64,000 nucleotides of DNA from Rhizobium sp. L43 (GTDB taxonomy: Bacteria; Pseudomonadota; Alphaproteobacteria; Rhizobiales; Rhizobiaceae). The notes under the pieces were generated by a model. That model was not told the DNA's origin. It ran no database searches and was given only the letters and a program-made list of their open reading frames with translations. The stretch covers positions 62,001-126,000 of the forward strand of contig NZ_NWSQ01000010.1 of the NCBI RefSeq assembly GCF_002531725.1, read 5' to 3'. The position numbers and the translations under genes are program-made. Shown here piece by piece: positions 53,015 through 63,600 of this stretch (position 1 is its first letter; each line of letters opens with the position of its first letter).

Positions 53015-53818
53015 ATGCCGTCGAGTTTCAATGTTGAAAGTGCGGATGGTTATGAACGGCTAATGGGGCGTTGGAGCAGGAGGCTGGCGCCGATGCTGAT
53101 CGATTTCGCCGGCCTTGCGGACGGTGATCGTGAGCTCGATGTCGGCTGCGGCACCGGCAGCCTGACATTTACTTTGGCGGAAGCGTCTGGCCTGCGAGAG
53201 ATCGTCGCCGTCGACTATTCGCCGGTTTTCGTCGAGGCGGCGACGCGGCGCAATAGCGATCCGCGGATCACCATTCGGCAGGCCGATGCCTGCGCGCTCC
53301 CTTTCGAGGACGGCCGCTTCGACCGGGCGATGTCGCTGCTCGTGCTGCATTTCGTGCCCGAAGCGGGAAAGGCGGTGTCCGAGATGGCCCGCGTCGTGCG
53401 CCCGGGCGGCCTGGTCGCGGCAGCCGTCTGGGATCATTACGGCGGCATGTCGGGAATGCGGATGATGTGGGACACGGCGGCGATGCTTGACGAGCATGCA
53501 TTGCCGTTGCGGCGCAAATATTGTTTCCAGCCAATGATGCGGCCTGGGGAGATGAAGGAGAGCTTTGTTAGCCAGGGCCTTGTCGACGTCGAGGAGACGT
53601 CGCTGCTGATCCGGATGGAATACGGCTCCTTCGAGGACTATTGGGGGCCGATCGCCATAGGCGAGGGACCGCTTGGCAAGTATGTCTGGGGCCTCGAGTC
53701 AGCGAAGCGAAAAGCGCTCGGCGTTGCTATGAGAGCCGCATATGAAGCCGGCGAGCCGGATGGGCCGCGTTCGTTTGCGTCGGTGGCGTGGGCGTGCCGG
53801 GGCAGGGTGCCGGGCTAG
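53015..53818 (+). CDS. SAM-dependent class I methyltransferase
   Basis: 267 residues. Motif I LDVGCGTGSLTFTLAE near 41-56, acidic loop VAVDYSP near 63-69, motif II DACALPFEDGRFDRAMSLLV near 90-109 and ARVVRPGGLVAAAVWDHYGG near 128-147. This is the Methyltransf_11/UbiE-like group acting on small molecules. AAAGGGAGGC is at good spacing. The preceding 52783-53014 has GC-rich direct repeats of GGCGCC/GGGCGCCTGGGCGCCT but no gene. Confidence 0.9.
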   Translation: MPSSFNVESADGYERLMGRWSRRLAPMLIDFAGLADGDRELDVGCGTGSLTFTLAEASGLREIVAVDYSPVFVEAATRRNSDPRITIRQADACALPFEDGRFDRAMSLLVLHFVPEAGKAVSEMARVVRPGGLVAAAVWDHYGGMSGMRMMWDTAAMLDEHALPLRRKYCFQPMMRPGEMKESFVSQGLVDVEETSLLIRMEYGSFEDYWGPIAIGEGPLGKYVWGLESAKRKALGVAMRAAYEAGEPDGPRSFASVAWACRGRVPG

Positions 53819-54265
53819 AGCTAGGCATAGCGTTTTCGCTGGGCTGCCTTTGGTGCGTATGGCGGCAACATCCAAGAGAGCCTCATCCTGAGGCGCCCCG
53901 TGGGGGCCTCGAAGGACGAGGCGAGTGCTCCGACTTCAGAGGCGATGTGGATGCAGGGAGCGTTGCGGCGTGTCCTTCGAGGCTTCGCCCTATGGGCTAC
54001 GCGCCTCAGGATGAGGGATGTTGGAGGGTGCCGCGCCCAAGGGCAGGGCGCTGGCCGGTCGTATGCCTGCGACAAGGGGCCGCGTGGGACGTCAGCCGAT
54101 CACGCCAATCGTGATGGAACAGTGGCAGGATGGCTGACGTTGTTGCCCGCTGTCGCCGACGGTGAACGCTATCGTCGACTGCGTCACCCGCCCATTTCGG
54201 GCATCCCTTCCGACGGCATCCGGAATTGCCCGCCTCGCCGCCGCTTTCGGACGGAGGAATATCAG
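53819..54265. repeat. Intergenic space with a full family B repeat (53872-54034)
   Basis: The repeat begins CCAAGAGAGCCTCATCCTGA and ends ATGAGGGATGTTGGAGGGTG CCGC. It is the best-preserved copy and shares its whole plan with 6178-6344. The rest of the 447-base space (54035-54265) presumably holds the MFS promoter; nothing else seen. Confidence 0.8.
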
Positions 54266-55516
54266 ATGTCCGCTTTGGAAAGCCTGCGCCTGTTGACGCC
54301 GCAGCAGCGCAACACCGTCATCGCCAGCTATCTCGGCTGGACGCTCGACGCCTTCGATTTCTTCATTCTCGTCTTCGTTCTCAAATATATCGCCGAGGAA
54401 TTTCATACCGACGTTCCCGCCGTCTCGGTGGCGATCCTTTTGACGCTCGCGATGCGGGCGCTCGGTGCGCTGATCTTTGGCCTTGCTGCCGACCGCTACG
54501 GGCGGCGCATCACGCTGATGGCCGACGTGCTGCTCTATTCGCTGTTCGAATTCATGACCGGCTTCTCCACCGGGCTCACCATGTTCCTGGTGCTCCGGGC
54601 GCTCTACGGCATCGCCATGGGCGGGGAATGGGGCGTCGGCGCCTCGCTCGTCATGGAGACGGTGCCGGAGCAGAGCCGCGGCATCGTCTTGGGCATCCTG
54701 CAGGCGGGTTATCCGTCGGGCTATCTGATCGCCTCCATCGTGTTCTTCCTGCTCTTTCCCGTCATCGGCTGGCGCGGCATGTTCTTCGTCGGCGCGCTGC
54801 CGGCGCTCTTGGTACTCTACATCAGACGCAATGTCGAGGAGAGCCCGGCCTTCCTGAAACGGCAGGCCGAGGGGCGGCGGCCATTCCTGACGGTCTTGCG
54901 CGAAAACATTCCGCTGTTTCTCTGGGCGGTGCTTTTGATGACGGCGTTCAACTTCTTCAGTCATGGCACGCAAGATATTTACCCGACCTTCCTGGAAACC
55001 CAGCGCAACTATTCGAGCTACACGGTCGGCGCCATCGCCATCGTCTACAATATCGGCGCGATCTGCGGCGGGCTGTTCTTCGGGGCGCTGTCGCAGCGGA
55101 TCGGTCGCAAGCGGGCGATCGTCATCGCCGCGCTGATCGCCGTGCCGGTCGCGCCGCTCTGGGCCTATGCGCCGGGCCCCGTGCTGCTCGCCATCGGCGC
55201 CTTCCTGATGCAGTTCTTCGTCCAGGGCGCCTGGGGCATCGTGCCAGTGCATCTGAACGAGCTGTCGCCGGATGAGGTGCGCGGTACCTTTCCGGGCTTC
55301 GCCTACCAGCTCGGCAACCTGCTCGCCTCCGGCAATGCAACGCTGCAGGCTGGTCTCGCCGCTCGCTGGGACGGCGACTACGCCTATGCACTGCTGATCG
55401 TCGCGGCGGTGGTGGCGTTAATCGCCGCGGCTCTTGCCGGCTTCGGCTACGAAAAGAAGGATGTCCGCTTCGGCACGGAGGAGGCCGAGGAGCCGCATGG
55501 CGCGATGCGAATCTAG
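54266..55516 (+). CDS. MFS transporter (metabolite:H+ symporter type)
   Basis: 416 residues and 12 predicted helices. It starts MSALESLRLLTPQQRNTVIA SYLGWTLDAFDFF; the W-T-L-D-A-F-D-F-F motif and AADRYGRRITLM loop, and the GIAMGGEWGVGASLVMETVP segment are typical of the SHS/aromatic-acid or lactate/sialate-like symporters. GGAGGAATATCAG precedes the start. Substrate is probably a carboxylate or sugar acid; not decidable here. Confidence 0.9.
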   Translation: MSALESLRLLTPQQRNTVIASYLGWTLDAFDFFILVFVLKYIAEEFHTDVPAVSVAILLTLAMRALGALIFGLAADRYGRRITLMADVLLYSLFEFMTGFSTGLTMFLVLRALYGIAMGGEWGVGASLVMETVPEQSRGIVLGILQAGYPSGYLIASIVFFLLFPVIGWRGMFFVGALPALLVLYIRRNVEESPAFLKRQAEGRRPFLTVLRENIPLFLWAVLLMTAFNFFSHGTQDIYPTFLETQRNYSSYTVGAIAIVYNIGAICGGLFFGALSQRIGRKRAIVIAALIAVPVAPLWAYAPGPVLLAIGAFLMQFFVQGAWGIVPVHLNELSPDEVRGTFPGFAYQLGNLLASGNATLQAGLAARWDGDYAYALLIVAAVVALIAAALAGFGYEKKDVRFGTEEAEEPHGAMRI

Positions 55517-55595
55517 CGCTGCCGGCGGCTTAAGAGGCCGGTGGCTGATGTCGCCGGCCTTTCTTTGTGCCTTACTGCCCAGGCAACAGAGCCTT

Positions 55596-56420
55596 TCAAC
55601 TCTTCACCACTTTGCAGGCGCAGATGCGATCGTAAAAGGTCTGTCCTCGCCAGAAGATGAGGGGCAAGAACCACCATATCAGGGCAGCTATACCCAGGAT
55701 GATCTCGAACATTGCGGCACCATTGTCCAAAATTGTGTATCCGTCGCGGGACATATGGAGCAACGTGTCGAAGTCTTCCGTGGGAAAGACCGGAAACGCA
55801 AAAGCGGCAGCGATGAAAAGCAGATACGGGCTGAATTTCAGGATCTCTCGTCCAAACTCGATGCCAAGGCCGGGGTTTTTACCGTCGACGGATTGGACTC
55901 TCAGGCCTAGCAGCTTTTTTCCGATCGTGCGGCGGCCATTTGCGGAAAAATAGGCAAAAGCCAACGCAAGAAGTGCAATGTTGACGATGCCGGAGATCAC
56001 GCTGGGGTATACGGATACGGTTCCGACCACCGGATTACCGTCCGCGTCGACAGGGACGGCCAGCCACTGGGCCGATGTCCCGTACTCCGTTTGGCGAGAG
56101 ACGCCCGTCTGCAGGTATCTTTGCTTTTCCGAACCGATTTGGCTGACTTCGCAGATCTGATTGATGCGAACTTCCCCCGGTTTCAACGGCCATCCGACGT
56201 CAATTCGCTTTGCAAGCTGATCCGGCACCTCCACGCTGCACTGTGTGTAACTCCAGCCGGCAAAACGGAAGTCCAGGGGAATAACTGTTGAAATGCAGTA
56301 GACGGCTATGAGAATGACAGCCTGAAAGATGATGATGTCGACGATACAGGCCACGGCGCGTCGCCAGAAGTGGCGGGAAGGCAAAGTAGCGTATTGCGGC
56401 ATCTGCGGTGTCGTGTCCAT
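55596..56420 (-). CDS. RDD family membrane protein
   Basis: 274 residues. RHFWRRAVACIVDIIIFQAV (residues about 16-35) is the RDD signature helix with the R and D residues, and NGRRTIGKKLLGLRVQSVDG (about 163-182) the second. A periplasmic loop of about 90 residues with two cysteines (YTQCSVEV, INQICEV) lies between helices 1 and 2, longer than in small RDD proteins. Four or five helices in all. Function unknown. Confidence 0.85.
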   Translation of the reverse strand: MDTTPQMPQYATLPSRHFWRRAVACIVDIIIFQAVILIAVYCISTVIPLDFRFAGWSYTQCSVEVPDQLAKRIDVGWPLKPGEVRINQICEVSQIGSEKQRYLQTGVSRQTEYGTSAQWLAVPVDADGNPVVGTVSVYPSVISGIVNIALLALAFAYFSANGRRTIGKKLLGLRVQSVDGKNPGLGIEFGREILKFSPYLLFIAAAFAFPVFPTEDFDTLLHMSRDGYTILDNGAAMFEIILGIAALIWWFLPLIFWRGQTFYDRICACKVVKS

Positions 56421-56712
56421 GTCGCCCCCTATGTATCCGCGCAACCTAGTCCGGCAGGTTGATTCGTTTCAACAAGAAGTGGAAAAATGCACGGTCTTTT
56501 TGAGAGAAACGCCGTGCTCACGCTAAAGTCCGGTTTCGGTGCAATTTCTGCGCTAGGAAGGCGAACCGCCGCAGGACCTCCGTGCCATCCGCATCGTGTC
56601 CGTGGCGTGAGGTCGCACCCGTTCCGGGGCTTGCCGCCGGGCGGGGGCATGCTAGGTAAGGCCCGCCGGTATCTCGCCGGATCAGTTTTCCTTCACAGCC
56701 CCGAGTTAGCCC

Positions 56713-57060
56713 ATGTCGTTTTCTCCCGCCGCCGTCTGGCCCGTCGTCATGCTGTTTGCTTCCAACATCTTCATGACCTTTGCCTGGTACGGGCATCTCA
56801 AGCATAAAAGCAGCGCCATCTTCCTGGCCATCATCGTCAGCTGGGGGATCGCATTCTTCGAATATTGCCTGGCGGTGCCGGCCAACCGTATCGGCTCGGC
56901 GGTCTATACGACGGCACAGTTGAAGACGATGCAGGAGGTGATCACGCTGATCGTCTTTTCCGGCTTCTCGATCTTCTGGCTCGGCGAGAACCTGACCTGG
57001 AACCACGCGATCGGCTTCGCCCTGATCGCGATCGGAGCATCCTTCATCTTCCGTGCATAA
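56713..57060 (+). CDS. DUF486 family membrane protein
   Basis: 115 residues and four predicted helices. MLFASNIFMTFAWYGHLKHK, SWGIAFFEYCLAVPANRIGS and VYTTAQLKTMQEVITLIVFS are the conserved DUF486 (DMT superfamily, small) motifs. Likely an inner-membrane transporter subunit of unknown substrate. 56421-56712 upstream has no gene. Confidence 0.92.
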   Translation: MSFSPAAVWPVVMLFASNIFMTFAWYGHLKHKSSAIFLAIIVSWGIAFFEYCLAVPANRIGSAVYTTAQLKTMQEVITLIVFSGFSIFWLGENLTWNHAIGFALIAIGASFIFRA

Positions 57061-57164
57061 ACTTCAGCCTTTTCAACAGATTACAAATCGTCCATGTCGC
57101 GATATCGCCGCATTTCCTACAGATTGCGGTCGCAATCGGCTGGCAGCCTGTCACCTCAAGCTTT

Positions 57165-57222
57165 TTGTTTTGCGCAATTCCGGGCGCAAAACCGCTGTGC
57201 ACTTTTGCTGGAATTGCTTCAG
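57165..57222. repeat. Family C short palindromic repeat
   Basis: GCGCAATTCCGGGCGCAAAA, CCGCTGTGCACTTTTGCTGG and AATTGC, arms GCAATTCC/GGAATTGC-like. The same unit as the second half of 20452-20555. Confidence 0.75.
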
Positions 57223-57245
57223 CAGTGATCAGGAGGTGAACTGCC

Positions 57246-58757
57246 ATGAGCCTGTCTTTCCCGACGATGGCGGCGATCCGGTTCGGCTATGGCTTGCGGC
57301 CGGGTGAGGCGCCGCCTGACAGCAAGGACGAGCTCATCGGCCAGCTGCGCGAGGCGGCGGCTGTGATGCCGGACTTTCCTCTCGGCGGCGCCGATATGCG
57401 CCACCGGGCGATCCTCAGCCTGCAGGCCCAGCTGAAGCAGATCCGGGAAGACGCCAAGACGGTGACCGACGACACGACGCAGCGCGAGATGCGCAAGGGC
57501 GTGCAGCGTCAGGCGCAGCAGCAGTTCCAGCACGATTCGAACCTGCGGCTGATGCAGGCGGTGCTGTCGCCCTACGGTTTCTATGAGCGGCTGGCGACCT
57601 TCTGGACCGATCATTTCTCCACCAGCGCCAATAAGAGCCTGCCGATGCGTCTCATCGTGCCGCTCTACGAGGCCGAGGCGATCCGGCCGTTCATTTCGGG
57701 CAGGTTCGGCGATCTGCTGCGCAGCGCCACCGCTCATCCCGCCATGCTGATCTATCTCGACCAGGCGGATTCGCTCGGGCCGGATTCGGCCGGCGGCATC
57801 AAGCGCAACAAGGGGCTGAACGAAAATCTCGGCCGCGAGCTGCTGGAACTGCACACGCTCGGCGCCGGCAGCGGTTACACCCAGGCGGATGTCACGGCGG
57901 CGGCCATGGTGCTGACGGGGCTCACCATCGACCGCAAGGAAATGGACATCGCCTTCCGGCCGAATATATCGGAGCCCGGCACGCATGCGGTGCTCGGCGT
58001 CAGCTATGGCGGGCGCAGGCGCTCGCGCGACGATTATCTCGATATGCTCGACGATCTCGCCGTCCATCCGAAAACGGCGGCGCATATCAGCCGCAAACTG
58101 GCGGTGCATTTCGTCTCCGACCAGCCCGACGAGGGCATGGTGTCCGATATGGCTGCGGCCTGGAAGAAGACGGATGGCGATCTCACGGCCGTCTATACCG
58201 CCATGCTCGACCATCCCGCCGCCTGGCGCGACGAGGGCGCCAAGGCGCGCCAGCCCTTCGATTATGTCGTTGCGGGTCTCAGGGCGTTGAATGCGGGGCC
58301 GGTCAACGGCGTCGTCGGCAGCTTCCTGGCGGCCAACCAGCAGGGCACTGAAGAGGGCGACATGGCGGCGAATACGCCTGGCATGGCAGGGGCGCCGGTG
58401 ACGACGGATCCCGCCGACGAGGCAAGAGACAAGCGCCTCAAGGCCTTCCGGACGGCACGGGCGCTGGGCCAGGGCGCGTTGAAGCGCATGGGCCAGCCGA
58501 CCTGGCTGCCGCCGAGCCCGGCCGGCTTCGAGGAAGGCTTTTCGGCCTGGATCACCGGCAGCCAACTCGCCGAGCGGCTGGCCTGGGCAAGGCGGGCCGC
58601 AGCGCAGTTCGGCCGCGACGAAGATCCGCGCGAATTTCTGAAATCGACGCTTGCCGATGCGGCGCGCGACGAGACGATCCGCGTGGTGTCGCAGGCGCCG
58701 AACAAGATCAGCGGGCTGACGCTGGTGCTGGCATCCCCCGAATTCAATCGCCGATAG
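57246..58757 (+). CDS. DUF1800 family protein
   Basis: 503 residues. MAAIRFGYGLRPGEAPPDSK, FWTDHFSTSANKSLPMRLIV, GRFGDLLRSATAHPAMLIYL, KGLNENLGRELLELHTLGAG and SRKLAVHFVSDQP are the DUF1800 motifs in order. AGGAGGTGAACTGCC precedes the start, nearly a perfect ribosome site. DUF1800 and DUF1501 genes almost always occur together; the next gene is the DUF1501 partner 12 bases on. Role unknown; extracytoplasmic function is suspected because the partner has a Tat signal. Confidence 0.92.
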   Translation: MSLSFPTMAAIRFGYGLRPGEAPPDSKDELIGQLREAAAVMPDFPLGGADMRHRAILSLQAQLKQIREDAKTVTDDTTQREMRKGVQRQAQQQFQHDSNLRLMQAVLSPYGFYERLATFWTDHFSTSANKSLPMRLIVPLYEAEAIRPFISGRFGDLLRSATAHPAMLIYLDQADSLGPDSAGGIKRNKGLNENLGRELLELHTLGAGSGYTQADVTAAAMVLTGLTIDRKEMDIAFRPNISEPGTHAVLGVSYGGRRRSRDDYLDMLDDLAVHPKTAAHISRKLAVHFVSDQPDEGMVSDMAAAWKKTDGDLTAVYTAMLDHPAAWRDEGAKARQPFDYVVAGLRALNAGPVNGVVGSFLAANQQGTEEGDMAANTPGMAGAPVTTDPADEARDKRLKAFRTARALGQGALKRMGQPTWLPPSPAGFEEGFSAWITGSQLAERLAWARRAAAQFGRDEDPREFLKSTLADAARDETIRVVSQAPNKISGLTLVLASPEFNRR

Positions 58758-58769
58758 GAGCGTCTGCCC

Positions 58770-59942
58770 ATGAGCCAGATCCTGCTTTCCCGCCGCGGCT
58801 TTCTGACGTCGGCCTGCTGTCTTGCCGCCGCCCCCGCCTTCACGCCGGTCACTTTCGCGGCGATGCCGGGTGACAACCGCTTCGTCACCATCGTGCTGCG
58901 CGGCGCGATGGACGGGCTGGACCTTGTGCAGCCCTATGGCGATGCCGGTTTTGCCGCGCTCAGGCCAACCCTGGCGCTGACGCCGGATACCGGGCTTCTC
59001 GATCTCGATGGGCATTTCGGCCTCAATCCCGCCGCCGCCGAACTGATGCCGCTGTGGAAGAGCCGGGAGCTCGCCTTCGTGCATGCGGTGTCGACGCCCT
59101 ATCGCGACCAGCGCAGCCATTTCGACGGGCAGGACATGCTGGAGTCAGGCGGCGAGCATGTCGCCGAGGAAAAGACCGGCTGGCTGAACCGGGCGCTCGC
59201 CGTCATTCCACGCTCGGATGCGCGCAGGGCGATCGACGTCAACACTTCGACAGAGCTGATCCTTTCCGGGCCGAACAATGTCGATGTCTGGGCCTCGGAT
59301 TCCAATCTGGAGCCGGCGCGCGACGAGATGCAGTTCCTGGCGCGGCTCTATGCCGGCGATCCGCCGTTTGCCGCAGCACTCGCCGAGGCGACGCGGGCCG
59401 ACACCGCTTCGATGATGATCGGGCCGGATGGCCAGCACGGTGAGAAGACCGCCGATCTGGCGGCGCTCGCCGGCAATATGTTGAAGGGCGACTACCGCAT
59501 CGCCAGCTTCTCGATATCAGGCTGGGACACGCATATCGGCCAGGCCGGCCAGTTCAAGCGGCCGGTGCAGGACCTTGCGCAGGCGATCAACACGCTGAAG
59601 ACCACGCTCGGGCCGGAGATCTGGGCAAAGACGGTGGTGCTTGCCATGACCGAATTCGGCCGCACTGTCCGCCAGAACGGCTCAGCCGGCACCGACCACG
59701 GCACCGGCGGCTGTGCGCTGCTATCAGGCGGCGCCATCAACGGCGGCCGCATTCTCGGCCGCTGGCCCGGCGTCGGTGACGGCCAGCTGCTCGACGACCG
59801 CGACCTGATGCCGACGGCGGATGTGCGCGAGGTGGCGGCGGCGATGCTTTATCGGCAGTTCGATGTGAGTGCGGATGATTTGACGGGGAAGATTTTCCCG
59901 GGGCTGGGGTTTGATAAGGGGTCGCAGTTTTTGAAAGTGTGA
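58770..59942 (+). CDS. DUF1501 family protein with Tat signal
   Basis: 390 residues. The N-terminus SRRGFLTSACCLAAAPAFTP is a twin-arginine signal (SRRGFL). The body has FVTIVLRGAMDGLDLVQPYG, FVHAVSTPYRDQRSHFDGQD, ISGWDTHIGQAGQF and MTEFGRTVRQNGSAGTDHGT, the sulfatase/alkaline-phosphatase-like core with likely metal ligands (Asp, His). GGAGC is 10 bases upstream. Co-transcribed with DUF1800. Confidence 0.92.
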   Translation: MSQILLSRRGFLTSACCLAAAPAFTPVTFAAMPGDNRFVTIVLRGAMDGLDLVQPYGDAGFAALRPTLALTPDTGLLDLDGHFGLNPAAAELMPLWKSRELAFVHAVSTPYRDQRSHFDGQDMLESGGEHVAEEKTGWLNRALAVIPRSDARRAIDVNTSTELILSGPNNVDVWASDSNLEPARDEMQFLARLYAGDPPFAAALAEATRADTASMMIGPDGQHGEKTADLAALAGNMLKGDYRIASFSISGWDTHIGQAGQFKRPVQDLAQAINTLKTTLGPEIWAKTVVLAMTEFGRTVRQNGSAGTDHGTGGCALLSGGAINGGRILGRWPGVGDGQLLDDRDLMPTADVREVAAAMLYRQFDVSADDLTGKIFPGLGFDKGSQFLKV

Positions 59943-60278
59943 GGGGTGGGAGCAATCAATCTAGGAGCGATTGTTGCGTCGAACGGCTTGAGCTGGCAAA
60001 GGGCCGTGGAGGCACAACCTCTCCTCCGTCATTCCTGTGCTTGTCACAGGAATCCAGTGCGCCCAAGTCTTTGGGCGCGAGAGACCTTCTACACGGATAA
60101 CAGTTATTCACGGCGCAGACGCGCCGTGGCTGGATTCCTGTGACGAGCACAGGAATGAGGAGAGGTAAGTGTCTGCCGCTGCCTGGCCTTTCGCTTGCGC
60201 TCAAGGCGTTCGTCGCTAAAGCCGCGAATGCGCTGAGCGTTAGCGAAGGGCAGGTCAGCGGCATCGATCGAGTCGACC
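59943..60278. repeat. Intergenic space with family A repeat, copy 3 (60029-60158)
   Basis: 130-bp unit: left TCATTCCTGTGCTTGTCACA, right end TGTGACGAGCACAGGAATGA, with inner stems GCGCCCAAG/TTTGGGCGC and GGCGC/GCGCC. Nearly the same as copy 2. The rest of the 336 bases has no gene. Confidence 0.88.
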
Positions 60279-61349
<1,071 letters not shown>

Positions 61350-61396
61350 TTAATCCTCATGGCAGCTTTCGATAAGATGTTGTAATGCGCATAGAC

Positions 61397-61413
61397 CTAT
61401 AAGGCGGACTAAT
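61397..61413. promoter_or_regulatory. Probable LysR operator, copy 1
   Basis: CTATAAGGCGGACTAAT lies directly before the LysR start and in the divergent promoter space of the aldo/keto reductase. The same sequence, inverted and with one difference, is at 62360-62376 upstream of the hydrolase gene. Confidence 0.6.
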
Positions 61414-61415
61414 GA

Positions 61416-62315
61416 ATGCCCCAGGACAACAACTTCAACGACCTCGTCGCCTTTCTCACGGTCGCCAGAGAACGTAGCTTCACCAAGGCGGCCGCCAAGC
61501 TCGGCGTATCGCAATCGGCGTTGAGCCAGACGGTGCGCGGCCTCGAAGAGAAGCTTGGGCTTCGCCTTTTGACCCGCACGACCAGAAGTGTGTCGCCGAC
61601 ACAGGCAGGAGAACGCCTGCTGGAACGGGTCGGGCCGAGATTTGAAGAAATCCAGTTCGAGATCGCCGCCTTAAGCGAAATGCGCGAGCGGCCGGCCGGC
61701 ACCATTCGCATCACGGCAGGCGAGCATCCTGCGATTTCCGTTCTCGCCCCGGCATTGGCGCGGTTTCTTCCTCATAATCCTGATATCAAGGTCGAGGTGA
61801 TCGTCGACTACGGCCTGACCGACATCGTCGCCGAGCGCTACGACGCCGGCATCCGGCTCGGCGAGCATCTGGCAAAGGACATGATCGCGGTCCGGATCGG
61901 TCCCGAAATATGCATGGCAGTTGTTGGAGCGCCCTCTTATTTCGAGCACCATCCGCGCCCTGATATCCCGCAGGATCTGACGGCTCACAACTGCATCAAC
62001 ATGCGGCTGCCGACACACGGATCGATATATCCCTGGGAATTCGAGAAGGATGGACGTGAACTGCGCGTCCGTGTCGAGGGCCAGACGGTGTTCAACAACA
62101 TCGCCATGCGGATCGGCGCCGCGCTGGACGGGCTGGGACTGGCCTACATGCCTGAGGACCAGGTTCAGTCCTACATTGAAGACGGGCGGCTGATCCGGGT
62201 TCTCAAGGACTGGTGCCAGCCTTTCCCAGGATACCATCTCTACTATCCGAACAGGCGGCATGCATCTCCCGCCTTCACCCTGTTCGTCGATGCGCTACGC
62301 TATAGAGGAAAGTAG
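61416..62315 (+). CDS. LysR family transcriptional regulator
   Basis: 299 residues. Helix-turn-helix FLTVARERSFTKAAAKLGVS QSALSQTVRGLEEKLGLRLL (about 13-52), then effector domain about 90-297 with GLTDIVAERYDAGIRLGEHL, typical of the group next to aldo/keto reductases. Start ATG 61416; another ATG at 61412 is out of frame. Its probable operator occurs on both sides of the gene. Confidence 0.93.
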   Translation: MPQDNNFNDLVAFLTVARERSFTKAAAKLGVSQSALSQTVRGLEEKLGLRLLTRTTRSVSPTQAGERLLERVGPRFEEIQFEIAALSEMRERPAGTIRITAGEHPAISVLAPALARFLPHNPDIKVEVIVDYGLTDIVAERYDAGIRLGEHLAKDMIAVRIGPEICMAVVGAPSYFEHHPRPDIPQDLTAHNCINMRLPTHGSIYPWEFEKDGRELRVRVEGQTVFNNIAMRIGAALDGLGLAYMPEDQVQSYIEDGRLIRVLKDWCQPFPGYHLYYPNRRHASPAFTLFVDALRYRGK

Positions 62316-62359
62316 TGCCGATTTTATTCCATCACGGCTTATCAACAGCTTGTGATTAA

Positions 62360-62376
62360 TTAGTCCGCCTAATAGA
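62360..62376. promoter_or_regulatory. Probable LysR operator, copy 2 (inverted)
   Basis: ATTAGTCCGCCTAATAG, the complement of copy 1 at 16 of 17 positions, 81 bases upstream of the hydrolase start. ATTAGTCCGCCTAAT is itself part-palindromic (ATTAG/CTAAT). Confidence 0.6.
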
Positions 62377-62456
62377 CCCTAGCTGTCCGAGGCGTCTAAT
62401 CCTTTCGGTCCGATGCCGTTACCTTCTCGCCATCTGAAACGAAGCGAGACGCCGAC

Positions 62457-63544
62457 ATGCGATATGGATTGTCCAACACCCTGGCCGCATTGCTGCTTGC
62501 CTCGGCGCAGCTTGCCGCGACATTGGCGACGGCTGCCGATGCGGTAAAGCCTGAGCCGTTGGTCATCCAGGAGCAAGGCAGTTTTGCCGTCGGGGGAACG
62601 AGTACGTCAGCGCCTGGAGCCTTCGATCCGCTGAAACCTCTCGATCCAGCAGGCCAGACCTATCACGGCGATCATGCCTTTGCCTTCTATCAGGTGCCGG
62701 TGAACCCGCGCCGCTACCCGATCGTGATGTGGCACGGTGCGGGGCAATTCTCCAAGACCTGGGAGACGACGCCCGACGGCCGCGAAGGCTTCCAGAACAT
62801 CTTCCTGCGTCGAGGCTTCTCCACCTATCTCGTCGACCAGCCGCGCCGGGGCGGCGCCGGACGGAGCATGGCCGAGACGACAGTGAAGCCGACCCCGGAC
62901 GAGCAGCTCTGGTTCAACCAGTTTCGCGTCGGCATCTGGCCGAGCTATTTCGACGGCGTGCAATTCTCCCGTGATCCGGAAGCGCTGAACCAGTATTTTC
63001 GGGCGATGACGCCGAATACCGGGCCGTTCGACATGGAGGTCGTGTCAAATGCGGTGGCAAAGCTGTTCGAAAAGATCGGCCCGGGCATCCTCTTCACCCA
63101 CTCGCAGGGCGGCGGACCCGGCTGGCTGACGGCCATCAAGAGCGATAGGGTCAAGGCCATCGTCGCCTTCGAACCCGGCAGCGGCTTCGTGTTCCCGGCA
63201 GGCGAGGTCCCCGCCGACATGCCGAGCGCCTTCGATACGCTGAAGGGCGTGCCGGTGCCAATGGACGATTTTCTCAAGCTGACGAAGATTCCGATCGTCA
63301 TCTATTACGGGACAACATTCCAGATCAGCCGACGACGATGCCGGCGCAAGACAGCTGGCGGGTGCGCCTGGCAATGGCTCGCCTGTGGCGGGACACGGTG
63401 AACAGGCATGGCGGCGATGTCACCGTCGTGCACCTGCCGGAGATCGGCATCCGCGGCAACACCCACTTCGCGTTCTCCGACCTGAACAACGTAGAGATCG
63501 CCGATCTGGTCTCGACGTTTCTCCGCGAGAAGAAGCTCGATTGA
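62457..63544 (+). pseudogene. Exported alpha/beta hydrolase, one frameshift
   Basis: Opens MRYGLSNTLAALLLASAQLA with a signal peptide ending ATAADA. The body has PIVMWHGAGQFSKTWETTPD, FSTYLVDQPRRGGAGRS and the nucleophile ILFTHSQGGGPGW. At IPIVIYYG (about 63310) the frame is lost; one frame down it continues DNIPDQPTTMPAQDSWRVRL and GIRGNTHFAFSDLNNVEIAD to TGA at 63544, including the final histidine. One missing base near 63311 explains it. It may be a real mutation or a sequence error. Confidence 0.8.
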
Positions 63545-63600
63545 TCCCCGCGAATTCTTCGCGGCATCCGCCTGATCCTGAAAATTATGAGGCGAAATCC

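Noticed and set aside
53900..54265. Upstream extension of the MFS transporter through the family B repeat
   Set aside because: The frame is open by chance through the repeat; the strong ribosome site and family homology start at 54266.
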